Shown one piece after another: positions 40,201-54,800 of a stretch of DNA of 64,000 nucleotides. This DNA comes from Dipetalonema caudispina. Lineage: Eukaryota > Nematoda > Chromadorea > Rhabditida > Onchocercidae. Below the pieces are notes generated by a model. The model did not search any database. It saw nothing but the letters and a program-made list of their open reading frames with translations, and was not told where the DNA came from. The position numbers and the translations under genes are program-made. Location: NCBI GenBank assembly GCA_013365325.1, contig JABVXV010000009.1, positions 124,001-188,000 on the forward strand, written 5' to 3'. Position 1 is the first letter of the stretch, and the number at the start of each line of letters is the position of its first letter.

Positions 40201-43200
40201 AAGTTAGCTACTGAGCATTATTAAAAAATTCAGCTTAATCTTAATTTTAAATTTCAGAAACCTTCTATTGATTCCAGTTCAACAGATGGTATAAAATTGA
40301 ACGAAGTAAAAGGTCTGGTAGAATTTCGAAATGTTAAATTTTCATACCCAGTAAGCAAAGAACATTTGATTCTCAACGGATTATCATGGATAGCAAAACC
40401 AGGTGATACGGTGGCGCTTGTAGGTCATAGTGGATGCGGCAAAAGCACATCTGTTAGTTTATTAATTGCTCCTTCTTATCATCATAAATTTGATGTGTAT
40501 TTAGATCCTTCCATTAAATTATAATATCATCGATCTTTGCTTTCGTCTCATTCAGCCCTATCAAAATTTAGATTGGTTTACTAACTTGCCTATACACCTG
40601 TAATTCCGGCGCTGTCCTAATTGATGGAATTAATGTGCTTGATATCAATATCTATAGTTTGAGAAATATTATTGGCGTCGTACAACAGGTTCGATGATCT
40701 CAATAGCACTTTATTAATTTTATTAATTAAAATTTTTTTTTCATTATGAGGAATTATTTTTAACCTCTACTATTTGTGTTCAGCAAAAACAGTTTTAAAT
40801 TTGTTATAAAATATCTAATTTTCATTGTTTCAACAGAAATTTAATTTTAGTATTTTATCGCGAATAGTTTTTTAAATTCAGGAACCGTTGTTATTCACCG
40901 GCACAATTAAAGAAAATATACGGCTTGGCAATCCTGATCTTACGGACCAAGAAATCACTGATGCATGTAAAATTGCAAATGCACATGATTTTATTGATAA
41001 ACTAAGTGAGGTAAAATGTAAATTCAACCGTTCGTAAAATGATAAATGTCAAAACAACCGAAGTTCACTACCACATAAATTACTGATAAACAAGGTGCAA
41101 CAAACCATAAAGTGCTTGTTTTTACACAAAGTTGTGATCTAATTTTAGAAATGAAATAAAAATGAGTTGAAGGGTTACGATACGAGGATCGGTGCTGGAG
41201 GTATACAACTATCCGGTGGGCAAAAACAACGAATAGCAATTGCACGAACGATAGCTCGAAATCCGAGAATTCTTCTGCTGGATGAAGCTACCAGTGCTTT
41301 GGATGCCGAGAGCGAAGCAGTGGTGCAAAACGCTTTAAAAAAGGTCTATGAGGATTTCTTCTTTTTTCTTCATTATTTAAGCTTTATTTACTAATTAATT
41401 CCTAATTTGTTAATGTTATCCAATTTACTTCCTATTACGAAACTTAATTCACTCATCGACCGATTTACTCATTGAGAAGTAAATGGATCAATGTTGTTGA
41501 TCTGTTTACTTCTCTCGCTTGTTTACAAATTTTAAGGGTCATTAAGTAACAAATGCGCTCCATTTCACGATTAATACAAATAGCTTTCTAGGCATCTGTT
41601 GGACGTACAACAATCGTTATCGCTCATCGATTGTCAACATTGCGTGATTCTAACAAAATTATCGTTCTCGACAAAGGTCAAGTAGCTGAAATCGGTGAGA
41701 GCTTGTGCTTTTTTTTCGGTGACATTTCCTCATATTGGTAATATTTGCATTAAAAAGTATTGTGTCAATGCTTAGCTGATTAAATGTTTTTAATTTGATG
41801 AAACTTCTCACTTACAAAGTGATCATGTACAATATAACAATATTCTCAGTTGCAGATTTCATCTTCCTTAATTTCTTGTTATTTTCTAGGCACTCATAAG
41901 GAGCTCTGCAGCCAGGAGGATGGTATTTATGCATCATTGGTCAGATCACAGCAGTTTGAGGAAAAGCGGAAATCGTCACCTGTCCCCATTGAAGAGCTTC
42001 CAACACAAGCATTTCATAGATCCTTGTAAAATCTCTCTCTTTGCCAATACATACAAATCAAAAATTTTGCATAACCGTTGAGTGATATCAACTTGTGTAT
42101 AAAAACAGTAATCCTTCCAATAATGGTTAATAACCTGAATTGAAACATCAAAAACAAAAGATATTTGAATAGTTAATTTACTCTAAACTATAGTTTAGTA
42201 GTGGTGGTAGTCAGAATTCATCAACTTATGGTATATTATCATCAATAACACGAGGCAGTATTATGAGCGGTGATGTGAAACGCGCATCAATTGCTAAAGA
42301 AGCATCAGAAAAAATTATTGAATTGAATGGAAAGGTTTCCTTAATTAATTTTTTTTTCTTTTTTTAAACTGATTTATTCACAGATTTCTATTCTTCCTTT
42401 ACTAATTATACATCTTCTTTCTTATATTTGTATTCGGAAAAAAGGAAGATATTATGGCTAGTCTGTAAATTTAAAAATAAACTGAACCTAAGTAATTTAA
42501 AGGAATTTATTAAAATAAACAGTTTAGATTTTTAGAGATAACCTTAACAGATTCAAATAATTGGGTATATCTTAAAGCTATGTGAAAAAAAAGTTGTTGT
42601 TTTGTTTACAACATTCTGCAGGATGTAGAATGAATGAAATAAAACTCGATTTAAACCTGCCGGTTAAATTCGCCTGCTAAACTCGTTAATTATAAACCGC
42701 AAACAATAAATGTATAATGGAAAAAATGCTCCTTAATATGCACAATTTGAAATATGTCTTGAAATCTGTTGTTGCACTACTCAGTAATTGATGATATTGG
42801 CTTATCGTACTCTTATTGTTTATGAATATTGTAAATATAGTAGGATTTAAAGTGACTAAGTTTATGGTAATAATTATTTATCTTTGAAAGGCATTCTTCC
42901 TGAGATAAGTAATATTTCAAAATTAAACAATTGACTTTGAAAATTTTTTTTAATGGCAATTCTTAATTATATTTGATGCAATGCGAATATTTTTTATTCT
43001 CTTTTTTTTAAAGTTTTGTTCGAAATAATTCTTTAAGTATTTCATTTTTGCAGAAAAAAACTAAATCTAAAGGTTTATGGCAATTATATACTAACTGTCA
43101 TGGCAATTACGGGAAATTTGTATTGGCATTGTTTGTATCATTACTTCGTGGAATGGAACTGCCAGCTTTTGTACTCATTTTGAATTTTACATTTACTGTA

Positions 43201-46200
43201 TTCGCACAAACGGATTTGGAATTAATAATGCAACGAATTTTACCTGTTGTTATTGCTAACCTTTTGCTGGGCGTCGCATGCGTAATTGTCCTTTTTGCTG
43301 CAGTAAGTTTTTTTTAAATTTTTTTAAAACGAATTAGAACGTAAAAATCTCGAATTGATCTTTTAGTCGAAATTTTTTTTTTGAAGAACCTTCTAATGGT
43401 TAACGATTTATTTCTTGATTTATTAAAATTAAATTTTTTTGTTGATGTAACGAAATATCATTATTAGTTTAAATAATAGATACATTTTACAGACATTTTT
43501 ATTTGGATGGATAGCAGAATGTATTGTAGATTTCCTACGTCTTCGAGCGCTCCGAAGTATGCTTTATCAAGATTCAGAATATTTTGACACGCCATCTACA
43601 AGCCATGCTGTAACTGTTACGCGTATATCTGTCGATGCTCCAAACATTAAAGCTGTAGGATCCTCGAGAAATTTACTTGTTTTTTATTTGGGATTTATAA
43701 TTTTTTTCCTACTAATTTAGATAATTTTGGTTAAAATTTATTCGATTTACCAAGCTTTATCTTACTTATCGTGATGCTGCACCCAATTTAAAATGTTAGG
43801 AAAAAAAGCAAAATAATTTATTCTTTCTGCAAACATTCAACATAAATGAAAATTTCTTCCCTTCTTAAAGGCGCTCGATTCACGAATGATGCAAATTGTG
43901 AATAATATTGTGGCAATTATTGTGATGGTTATCGTTGCAGTAATATCTAATTGGCAAATTGGCTTAGTTGGCACTGGAAATCTCCTGACACTTATGTTGT
44001 TGTTATCGCTTATCGCAGGCCAAATGCAGAAATTAAATAAACATGCTTTAAAAAAAGATCTTACCGGTCAAGTAGGTTGTTTTTCATGTATTTTCAATTC
44101 ATTTCCTTCCCTAAATTTGTTTCATCACACTGTCATCATTTATGGCGCATTTGGAATCAATTTGTCGAATGGACATGTTTTTTAAGTATGAACTCGCGAT
44201 ATTTCTATCATAATGTCCGCAATTTTCACGGTCGCAAATATCCTGTAAAATGCTGATATTTCGATGATATTTCCCAAGTTCGCAATGATCGAATTGGGAA
44301 ATATCATTGAGCATATAGTGGGAATACTTAGGTTGTAATGAAATATCATAAAAAGTTAAGTATGAAATACTGAAACTAATGAAAGAAATGCGTTAATCAT
44401 TGATTGTTTTGACTGCTCTTCACCGACATTTCGTCAGTCATTTCAAGGTTAAGATTCTAATAACAGGAATATGCAAAAAAGAGTGATAACATTTTAGAGC
44501 TTAACTGTTAATAAGACTCAAATTTTTAGTTCAAAAATTAGGTGAATTTTGAAATGAGCGTCCAATATTATGGATATGATAGTTTTCAGGATAATAGATA
44601 TGATCATTACAATGAAACAGAAAAGAATATATTTTAATAAATCTATTTAATAGTTGGCAATCGAAATTGTGGAGCAGATACGAACAATTCAATTGATCAC
44701 AAGAGAAGAGCACTTCCATCGAGAATATGTTCAGCAAATTCAGGAATTATTGCGGATGCAGAAGAAAAGTGGTCCATATGAAGCAGTACTTTTTGCCGTT
44801 ACATCCTCTTTCATGTTCTTCAGTGATATGTTATCATATGCAACGGGTATTGCATTAATCTATTATGGATATTCAACACCGAATGAAGTTTTTCTGTAAG
44901 TTAGTAGTATAACTGAATGAATACTATTGAAATAATGTGTCATCTTTTTCAAATGTATCACTTCTTCTTATTTTATTATCAAAGATTGCATGTGCTACCA
45001 TTAATGATGATCGTAATTTATAGCAAATTGACATTTCAGCGCTGCAATGTCAATTTCAACAAGTGGATGGGCACTAATTATGGTTGCTGGTTGTTTGAAT
45101 ACATTTGTCATGGCATCGCCAGCATCCGATTCATTATTTCAGATCATTAATACCGGAAATAATCCTGCCAATGTTAATGAAGGCTCAAGTCCGGTAATAT
45201 TTCAGCATAAATTGCCAATTTGATTCATTAGATCCTTCAAAATATTACTCTATTTCAAGGACTTATTTCCTAATTAGAAAATATTTTCAGGAAATAAAGG
45301 GTGATGTTGAATTTAAGAAGATGCATTTCTCGTATCCAACAAGACCGCAGCGAAATGTTCTTAATGGTCTTAATTTAGCAGCCCATGCCGTTAGTTTAAG
45401 TTAAAATTGAAGTAACTTTTAAAACAAATATCTTCTAAAAATTTACTGAATGAAATTTAAGGGACAGACAATTGCTGTCACTGGACCATCTGGAAGCGGC
45501 AAAAGTACTGTAATCGCATTACTGGAACGTTTTTATCAGTTTAATTCTGGAGAATTGGTAATTTTATCGTAATTTAGTTCTTCATTTTTTTTGCAAATTA
45601 CCGTACTCGATGAAAAAATTTTGCGGCTATATGGAAAAGAATGGAGTATGAGACTTTTTAGGAAATTTTTAAGGACTACTTGATAGCAATAAATTTTGCT
45701 AAAACATTGATTACTCATTTAAAAATAAAAAAATTCCTTGTTGTTCGCTATTTTTTGCGGTGGGCAGTAAAAATGACCAATGGTAGCAACAAAAACGAAG
45801 ATATTAATGCGAATCACTTTAATTTCGTGTTTAAAGTGATACCTCTCAACTGATTCAATACAATTGCAGTTTTATTATATGCGCTGATATCAATTCTAAG
45901 CTAATGAGCAATAATATAAATACACTTTTAGAATTTGGATGATAATTTAATCACGAAAATATCACTTCGATACTTACGTGAGCAAATGGCATTGGTTGGT
46001 CAAGAACCAATGTTATTCAGTGGCACAATAGCAGAAAATATTTTGTTCGGTACAACTGGTAAAACAATGGATGACGTACGTGAAGCTTGCAGAATAGCTA
46101 ATGCTATCGGTTTCATCGAAGCTTTACCACAGGTAATAAATAACTTATTGTTTAAATTTTTGTCATGATGAAAGATCATCTAAGAAAGGAATGTGAGACT

Positions 46201-46937
46201 TTGCTCATAGGAAGTGCACATTGTTGAATTTTCTTGCTGTCAAAGTATCAATTTAGGGCTATGATACGGAAGTTGGTGAACATGGGGGGCAATTGTCAGG
46301 AGGTCAGAAGCAGCGCATTGCTATTGCTAGGGCATTGATTCGGAATCCGAAGATATTGTTGCTTGATGAAGCGACCAGTGCATTGGATGCAGAAAGCGAA
46401 AGAGTTAGCACTGAAATACTTCTTCTAATCCAAAAATTTTCAATCTTTTGAAGTTGTTAAAAAGTTTTCAATTTATTGTTCTTCTGATCAGCAAAAGTTA
46501 GCTTCTATTTTCAAGAAATTCCATATTTTTAAGAAGTAGTTGTTTAGTTAATAATTCAACAGTTTATGGAAAGTTACAAATAATCTTTGTTTGCAAATAT
46601 CAGCCAAACAAAATATGCTTTATTAAATTATTCTAGACAGCAGAAGTAAGAAACATGAAATAAATTATATTTTAAATGTTTCTGAATATTTTCTAATCAC
46701 TTTATCCTCAATCATTCTTATCTGTTAATCATTTAGACAGTTCAACAAGCATTGGATGTAGCAAGAAGTGGTCGAACATGTATTACAGTTGCGCATAGAT
46801 TATCATCCATTCAACATGCAGATCAAATATTTTTCGTTGAAAATGGACGAGTAGTCGAAGAGGGGACACATCAGGAGCTTATTGAATTAGATGGAAAATA
46901 CGCTGACTTGATCCGCAAACAAGACTTAAAATCATAA
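37276..46937 (+). CDS. pgp: P-glycoprotein, full-size ABCB transporter
   Basis: ATP-driven efflux pump of hydrophobic compounds in the plasma membrane. 25 in-phase exons give 1282 aa: 37276-37373, 37615-37669, 37778-37912, 38103-38198, 38423-38556, 38648-38819, 38924-39165, 39586-39757, 40258-40452, 40572-40688, 40882-41010, 41167-41343, 41592-41694, 41890-42025, 42199-42334, 43054-43302, 43493-43654, 43871-44071, 44654-44895, 45040-45193, 45291-45389, 45462-45557, 45932-46132, 46257-46403, 46737-46937. Layout is TMD1-NBD1-linker-TMD2-NBD2. NBD1 has Walker [10 protein letters not shown] (424-432), LSGGQ (530-534), ILLLDE (550-555) and H586. NBD2 has GPSGSGKST (1076-1084), LSGGQ (1180-1184), ILLLDE (1200-1205) and H1236. 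Both ATP sites therefore look complete. The linker is serine- and lysine-rich and a likely phosphorylation target. The acceptor at 41166 (AATGAG) is atypical but the only one that keeps frame. Worm P-glycoproteins are linked to ivermectin tolerance; which paralogue this is cannot be told. Confidence 0.97.
44261..44310. repeat. Hairpin in P-glycoprotein intron 18
   Basis: Arms ATGATATTTCCCAA (44264-44277) and TTGGGAAATATCAT (44294-44307) pair perfectly over 14 bp. Pairing extends outward to 44261/44310, and inward by four pairs past a bulged G, leaving a 7-base loop. It sits in the long intron 44072-44653. Confidence 0.75.
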
Positions 46938-48826
46938 TTGGTCACCAAATAGAGATGCATAGTGATATGTTAAAGAATATGGAAAAAAACGGTTTCTTTA
47001 AATGTAGTGAAAATTTGCAATCCTTAATGATTTAATAGGGAAATCGTCATTCAAATTCTGTCGCCTCATACTGATCTTCTTTTGTTATTATCAACTTTGA
47101 AAGGTAATTGATTCATCTCTCGAAGAGTATTCGCTTGCTAATTTTCAAATTAACTATAAGCTGTAGTTACCGTATAAAAGGGTAGAGGGAAGCGAATTAA
47201 TTAAATTTTCACTATGGATGACCAAATTATCCTCATTTTACTACATTACTATTGGTACCCTTTTCAGCAAGACATGGGCTAATTATTGTACTATTTTGGC
47301 AAAGTTTGCACAATGTTTGATTTGAACTAAAATATTTCTAATTATATGTTTAAATAAACATATCTTACTGGCTGGTAATTAAACCGGAATTATTTTAATT
47401 TCAGTTTGAAATACAGTTGGAATTTAAATCACAGCGATTGTACTTTTTGTGTGACATAATACAACATGCAATTGCATGAATTTTTTAATCGAAGTATATT
47501 ATGTGAAAATAAATTGAATTAAATACAATTTAATGTTACAAAAGGTCATATTACCAAAGAATGATAGCAATAAAATGTAAACTAAACAAGAACAAAGGTT
47601 AAAACTCTTTTAAATTATCATCACTCAATGGTTGTTATTATTACGGATTGGTCATTTTCGTTTCTTTTTGATTTTTAAAATTTTGTAATAAAACACCTAA
47701 ATTTTTTTTCCACTAACTAAATCATAATGTAATGTATTTGCTATTAATATTACAACTTTTAAATATTTTAAATAGTACGGCTTAAAAAAGTGAAATTAGA
47801 AAAAGTGGTAAAAAGAAAACCTGACGCTCGTTCATGAGATACATGTTTTGGGCTAGAAATGCGTTATTTCAGTATTAAATTAGAATTACGAATAAGTTGT
47901 GGGGAAGTAAAGTGAGTAAATGGGAATCAGCAGAAGTTATGAACAAAATTCTTCTAAAAAATCACCAAATTATTCAATACTATAAATTATATAAAAAAAT
48001 TTTTTTCTTGTTCTCTTTAATCATTGAACATAGTTATCAAGTAATATTTTAATATTTCAATGCTCAGTATAGACTAGACTATAGATTGAAGATTAAATTT
48101 ATTTTTTTAATAAAATATTCTAAGACAATGTCGAAATTATAATAACTATGATAAGTGAATTTAAAATATTAATACAAGACTAACAAGAAATTTTTTTTTT
48201 TTTTAACAAACAAAATAGCAAAAATGTGAAACAAAATTTCATCAAATTGGTTTATATCACATTTATCATATTGACGTGACTTGATCGAGATACGATTTAT
48301 CCGATTCTAGCGATTTTGGCTTTTAAGAGATTCATTTCTTACATAATAGTTACTATGATAAAATGATCTATCATTTGCAATAAGAAAATTTGAATGTTAT
48401 AACAAAATTCATTGCTATCAGAAACATATATTACATAATTTTTCATCAAATAATGATTTTGGCTCAAGGAGAAAAACTCTGCCAAAATTTAAAGGATCAA
48501 AATAAGATTTTAAAGTTCGTAAATGGTCGAAAAAAAAATGAAATTAATCATCGACCAAATTCAGTCTCCGAAGATATTAGCACTTCAATTAATACGTCCG
48601 GAAGTGTATCTTCGGGTAATCCGAGAAATATCAACCTCTACACAAGGAGTACATTTGAAAAATAAAAGACAATGAATTAACAATTTATGTGAGGTTTTCC
48701 ATCCATATCATGAATCGTAGATGAGGAAGTACATAAACCTGATTTCGGCTTCAGAACAGATATGGTATAATATATTGTATTATCATTCTTATCATTCGTT
48801 TTGGTCTCTTCAAGACAACCTTTTAA
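46938..48826. other. Intergenic region between convergent genes
   Basis: About 1.9 kb between the stops of the P-glycoprotein and the chloride channel. It should contain both 3' ends. The plus-strand ORF at 48390-48665 (91 codons, ending ...SVSSGNPRNINLYTRSTFEK) has coding-like codons in its second half, but no start context, splice partner or known family. The rest is AT-rich and empty. Confidence 0.5.
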
Positions 48827-51800
48827 TTATTCGTCTAGCTGTCGTAATAACAGTGATTCGCTAGAGGTTAGTTTCCGTTCCGAATTTACCGGTACTGCAC
48901 CACGAACATATATATTTGCTAGCGCATCACGTAACTATAACTTTTGAAAACTGTAAATTTCAATTTTTGTAATTTCATTAACAAAACCAATTATTTATCA
49001 ACAACATTGCGATTACTCAATGCAACATTTTTGTAGTAAGAAGCTAATGATGGTAGTTGTTGTACTATTTCATTTAGATTCCTCAATTGCTAAGATCGCG
49101 AATTATCTGTTTTTCTTATAAATACACTACATAGGGTATTGTTTGTTGTTGTTGTTGTTGATGAATTACTATCTCAAAACTAAAATGTTCTCGTTTTGAT
49201 TGAAATTCTGAACAATAATTCTTTTTTTTGATATTATCTAACCGTATCAATCTTACAGGAAATAAAAGCAATTTTGTGGAAACAAGGGAAATTTGAATGT
49301 TTTACATTGAAAGATATGGCTGTAATAGTCAAAACAAACTCTTTTTTGGTAACATAAACAAACGATTAATAGGACTCTTCTGACTATCAGAGTTCAGAAA
49401 ACACGAAAAGCCGACAATGATTTAAAGCTTACAGAATCGAAAGGTTACAAAAATGATTGATTGATTGCATTGGAAATGAGCATGCTAAAAAGTACCTCTT
49501 TTAAAGCGATGACACCAACCAACCGTCCACGATCGGTAACATATGCGTGAGATAGTGCCAACAACGAGAACAACGTATGCACCTAAAGTTTTGCCTTAAA
49601 TTCAAACACTCTTTTTTTTTCTCTCAATGTCCTCACCTTGTGGTCTAATTTCATGAATCAATTTATTTCGATTTTTTTTACTTCCTTTCTGAACAATCTC
49701 CTTTCGAACAGAAAAGAATCCAATTATTAGTAATTATTTTAATCCTTTGGATAAAACTAAGTAACTGACATTATTCCAGAAAGAAAAAAAGAATTTACAC
49801 TTACTTTATATAGCGATGAACCGAGAACAAGTTGAAATGGAGCTGAATCGATAGCAATTTCATCCAGATCGATCACTTGATCTAGCAATATGTCTTTACT
49901 TACCTTTGCCCTTCTCTTTAATTCATCGGCTGTGGGTTTTACAAATATCGCTGATAATGGCAAATCTACGAAACGTACTTGTTACATTATGGTAATAAGG
50001 TGTATCACTAAACAAATACCAATGCCATTTGCGCTTCATGAAATAAGATCAATTTCATTGATCAAGTATTGATCAAAATAGCTAACTCGCAACCAATGTT
50101 TTATTGAAGTCAAACAAATTAATATTTTTGATTGAAGTGCTGAAATGAATTAATGAAATGGTTTCATACAGTTTGATGTGCAAAGCGGCGGAAAATGTAC
50201 TCTTTGAATTAATGGCATTATGACATTTTATAAACTCATAAATGCATTTGTTCTCGAAGTTCAAATGATTTGCATATGTTAAATGGGTGTGAGAATTTCG
50301 GTAGTTAATACTGCAAAATTTATCAATTTTTTTTTCTTTCATAACAGTTATATTTGCTTCAGGACTTCGCAACAATTCATTATAATGTAATTTAATGTGA
50401 TAAGATCGTTGTGAATTAGATGAATAGCAAATTTAGGAATATATGAACTGGATGATAACTGAAGATTCTCATTTTTGATACTGAAAAATCATCATAGCTA
50501 TACGTATGATCCGGAAAGGCGTACTTAAAATGTATGGCAGTGTCAGATGCACAACAGCGAAATTCGGAAATCCTAAATCTTTAAAAAAAAAAATTGATTT
50601 GGTACTTCTTTACAGATAAGGAAACGAAAATTTTCTGACATCTTAAACCATAGCATAATGCTTTAACTTGGCTAAGCAAAAATGATTTCATAGCCTGAAG
50701 TACTGTGATCATTTCATTTATGGCAATAATAAGTTGGTACCAATCTAATCGTATACACAAATTTCGGTGGTATCAAATAGGAAAAGTGCTAGTTTGTTTA
50801 AAGCATAGAGTAAGTTGTAAATTTAATAGTTTGAAGAATTTGTTCATTAATAATTTGCTTCCATTGTAACTAAATTTCATTAAACTTGTCCACATCATCA
50901 TTTAATTCGATTGACTACGTCTCGTATCAATTAAAGTGGATATACAATACTTTGTAAACCTTCTCAAGCATCACTGTGTTATTAGAAAATTTTTTAAAAC
51001 ATGAAAATATACAAGTTTGAAATATAAGTTTTAACTTTAAAACCGAGTGCAATTAGTACTTGCTATTAAAGTTCATTAACAAAAAGTTGAAAATAATTTA
51101 TGCAACTTAAGATTGAAAAATAAGTAACCATGTGGGGCATGAAGAGGTGAAATTGAGAGTAAAGTATTTCCAGTGATGGAACCTTCATCCGGCAAGTTTT
51201 CTTTGGTATTTGGTACCAATAGTGTTACTCCATTTCCATCATTTGGATGACCTCGTTGCCTTCTTGATAATCGTAATGAAGACCTGAAGTAAAATATATG
51301 TATCTATCATAGGTAAAAATGTGAAGTTGAAACGGTGACACTAATATTTGAGTTCAAGAAATGGGTAGTTGATTAATAAAAATGGCTACATGTCAAAATG
51401 TTTGTTATTTTTTTTAAAATTGTCAAAGAACAAAGTGATACAAAATAATTTGTAATATCAATTTTGAGAAAAAAAAACTTAAATTACCAATACCTTTTTA
51501 TGCTATTGAAAATTTCTCCGGGAGTTCTCTTATTAGAAAAAGGATTAAATTCTGCATCGATCAATTGCCGCCTCATCATTACAGCCAAATACTTTTTCGC
51601 CACAGATCCAAGCAATATTTTGTATTCTAAATTTATCGAATTCTTAACTTATAGATTAAATACATTAAATGCACTAATTATATGAAATAACTTCATAAGC
51701 TATCGAGCAGTGCAATTAATCAAAAAGTTACTATATACTACATATCACCTTCATAAAATCTATTTGATTGCAAAATTAGATTCTTCGAGGTAAGCTTTGT

Positions 51801-54800
51801 AAGTTTTAAATAATATCAGTGCTGAAATGCATGTAGCAATTATAGAAAAGCTGAAATTGCTATTAGAAAAAAATTTTGAATTCTAAAAAAATTCGACAGA
51901 GCTCAATTTACTTCGATCTGTAACAACAGGAAAACTTTTAAGTGTTGGTGCAAAGCGTAGTATTTCACGGAGCTCTCTGTAGGTTGTCGATTTTGTAATA
52001 TAAATAACATCTTTAACCATAATTTGTTCCACTTTTACCGTATGTACACTGTAATATTTATACCTCCATTGATTAATAATTTTACTTAATAAGTATGATA
52101 AGAGGAAAGAAAGTGAAATTTGTTGAATATAAAATATCAACTTGTAGACAGTTTTTATATATGATTTACCCTGCAGTATATGCTGTTTAATATTAGTTAA
52201 TACTATGAACTGATCCATATTTATCGCTTTATCTCGGATCAGACATGAAAGTGGTGAATTTTGAATGGAAATAAAAAGTGCTAATTTCTCGAATGTTATA
52301 ATCATTCTATTCTATCAGAATTCTAAACGATGAATGGATAAAAATAAATGATTAATAATTTGGCCCTGTGAATCTTTTCAAAGGTTGATATTTGACTGAA
52401 TGTGAAATCTGACATCTCTTCTACTTAATATTTAAATAGATTTAATTTTCTGACGGTAATTTTCCACAGGATTATATAAAAATTCACTTATTTATAATTC
52501 AGAATAACCTGATTCGAGAAGGTGGCAAATCCGGTAAATATGGATATTTCTTAATCCGAATGATACTTTCATAAATAGATGGTTGCAAAAATTTGCAAAC
52601 TGCATTACCCATCAGCATTGCTATCTGCATATTTGAAATTTTAATGATTTCTTCGAAGTTAAATTATTTATTTCTGGAAGGGAGACAATGCATAACAGCT
52701 GTTTTTATTATGTTATTAATAAAAAATGACTTGTTTCATTTTATATTCACCTAAATTACTTCCCTCATCTTTTTACCTTAAAAGACTGCTAAGTTAGAAT
52801 TTTTGTATTTCAGTTATCTTCCCTTATTATTTCTATAATTTTTCCAAATCCTCAATATAAATTTTTACTTGGTGCCCATATGAGAAATAATTATCTACCA
52901 ACTGAAAAGTTAACGGGACCAAATGGTACCAGAACTGGTAGTAATGGAGTAAGCTGTCCCGTAAGTTCGCATATAATTACGGCTACAGAAAGTGTATGTG
53001 TTACTGCACCTGTATAAGCTGCTGCACCTGGAATAATATTTTTGTCGGACAATTTGTAAAAGTCTAGCTATCTGTATATGATTGTTGTTTCATACAACGA
53101 ATAACTTTAATTTTAGATTGGATCATGGTAGTTTGAAAAATTAACTAATAAATTAGCTGAAGAATCGGTTAAGGATAAATCAAAATGTTGCAGGTACCAA
53201 CAACCGCATAAAGTCCAGGAAAAATAAGCGGTCCATTTGATCCACGAAGACCTTCCGGAAAGAAAAATGCCATCACTTCACCCGCTAAACGACCACCGGC
53301 TGCTCCAATTATAAACGAAGGTACAAAAACACCTGCTGGTACATTGATAGATATACAAATTGCCACTAGAAAGAACTGAAAATTTTCATTATCACCAGAA
53401 TTAATACTGTCGATAAATGACGGTGATTAAAAATCCAAGTGGAACTCACTCTACGATATTGTATGATACGGAACTATTGGTCAAAAAAATACGACGTTTC
53501 AGAAGGTGATACTAAAAGTAAATTTTCGCATTAATTTTTTTTGAATTAAAAATAAAATAGCTTGATAAAAGTCTTACGTAAGTGATTAAATAGCATGTAA
53601 GTGAATGAAATATGGTTATTTGATTTCCTGATACAACACCGGTCCAGTGTTGAAGAAGCTTTTTGCTGCACGGTTGTTTACTGGTATTTGTGATATGCAT
53701 TGTGCAATTGTTGAAAAAATCAGCCATAGTTTCACGGAATGTCAACTGAAAATTAGCGCATATTTGCATCTTTCTTCAAACAGTGAACAACTTTATAAAG
53801 AGTTAAAATGTTTTTGAGGGTGATAAAATGATAATATCAGCTATGCATAGCCATCTGCTCCTGATACTTTACAAATATTTGAAAGTATGTTTATTACATT
53901 TCTCATCTATGACTGTGGAAATTGCTATCAGTTTTGCAAAAAGAAGTCAGGTAATTGTGCAAATTTTCCTAATGAAGATAAAAATATTTAAAATGAAGTT
54001 CAAAATCGATTCACCGGTTGGAGCTAAAGTTTGAAATTCAGGTATTATTGAAAAGATTTTGTAAACTATAACCTTAACAATCTAACAAACTAGAAGAATT
54101 TTTAAATGATATATCATAGTAGTTACTAAAAAGGTAGAAATAAAAAGTAGAGATATCGAATATCATTGAAACAGAAGTCATACCAATAATCTTCACATGT
54201 AAGTAATATTGATTTAAAAATAAAAGAAATTGTAGACAAACCTGTCCGGCGATATAACGACCAAAGCCTTCCGGATAAGTAAGTATGCTAACAACTAATG
54301 CCATGAAAACTGTGAATGCAAAAAAGCTGTAATAACGGATAGCCAGAAATTTATTGCCAAATAGAAGATATAAATCAATTACGAAAAAGGTGACCCGTGA
54401 AAGAGAGATGACAAATTTGAAAGATGAATGAGTGTCGTTTTTTTTTCTTTTTTTTTTTTTTTTTTTTGAACTGAAAATGGAAAGTGAGAAGTTAAATTAT
54501 GAAAGAATTATACTTTTTTCGAAAAATCATCCTATAGATGCTGTTGCTTTGACGGAACAAAGTTATTTTCCTGTGGGTAAAAATAAATAATGCTGCAAGT
54601 AGGCCACCAAGTAATCTGCAAATCGAGACAGACTAATTAAGTGAAACAACCAAAAAAAAAAAATCATCATGTCTCAATCCATTACAATGATCCATAACTT
54701 CTGGAAGTTTACCTTACGTGTTTTTCGTGACCTGATTTAGGAGGGGAAAACGCTTCTAAGCACTTATTGAAATCTCCCAATAACATACCCTAAAAATGCG

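Noticed and set aside
44917..45150. 77-codon ORF over a P-glycoprotein exon
   Set aside because: Out of frame with the transporter; the in-phase exon 45040-45193 accounts for the sequence.
49141..49160. GTT trinucleotide run
   Set aside because: Short microsatellite in an intron with no coding consequence.
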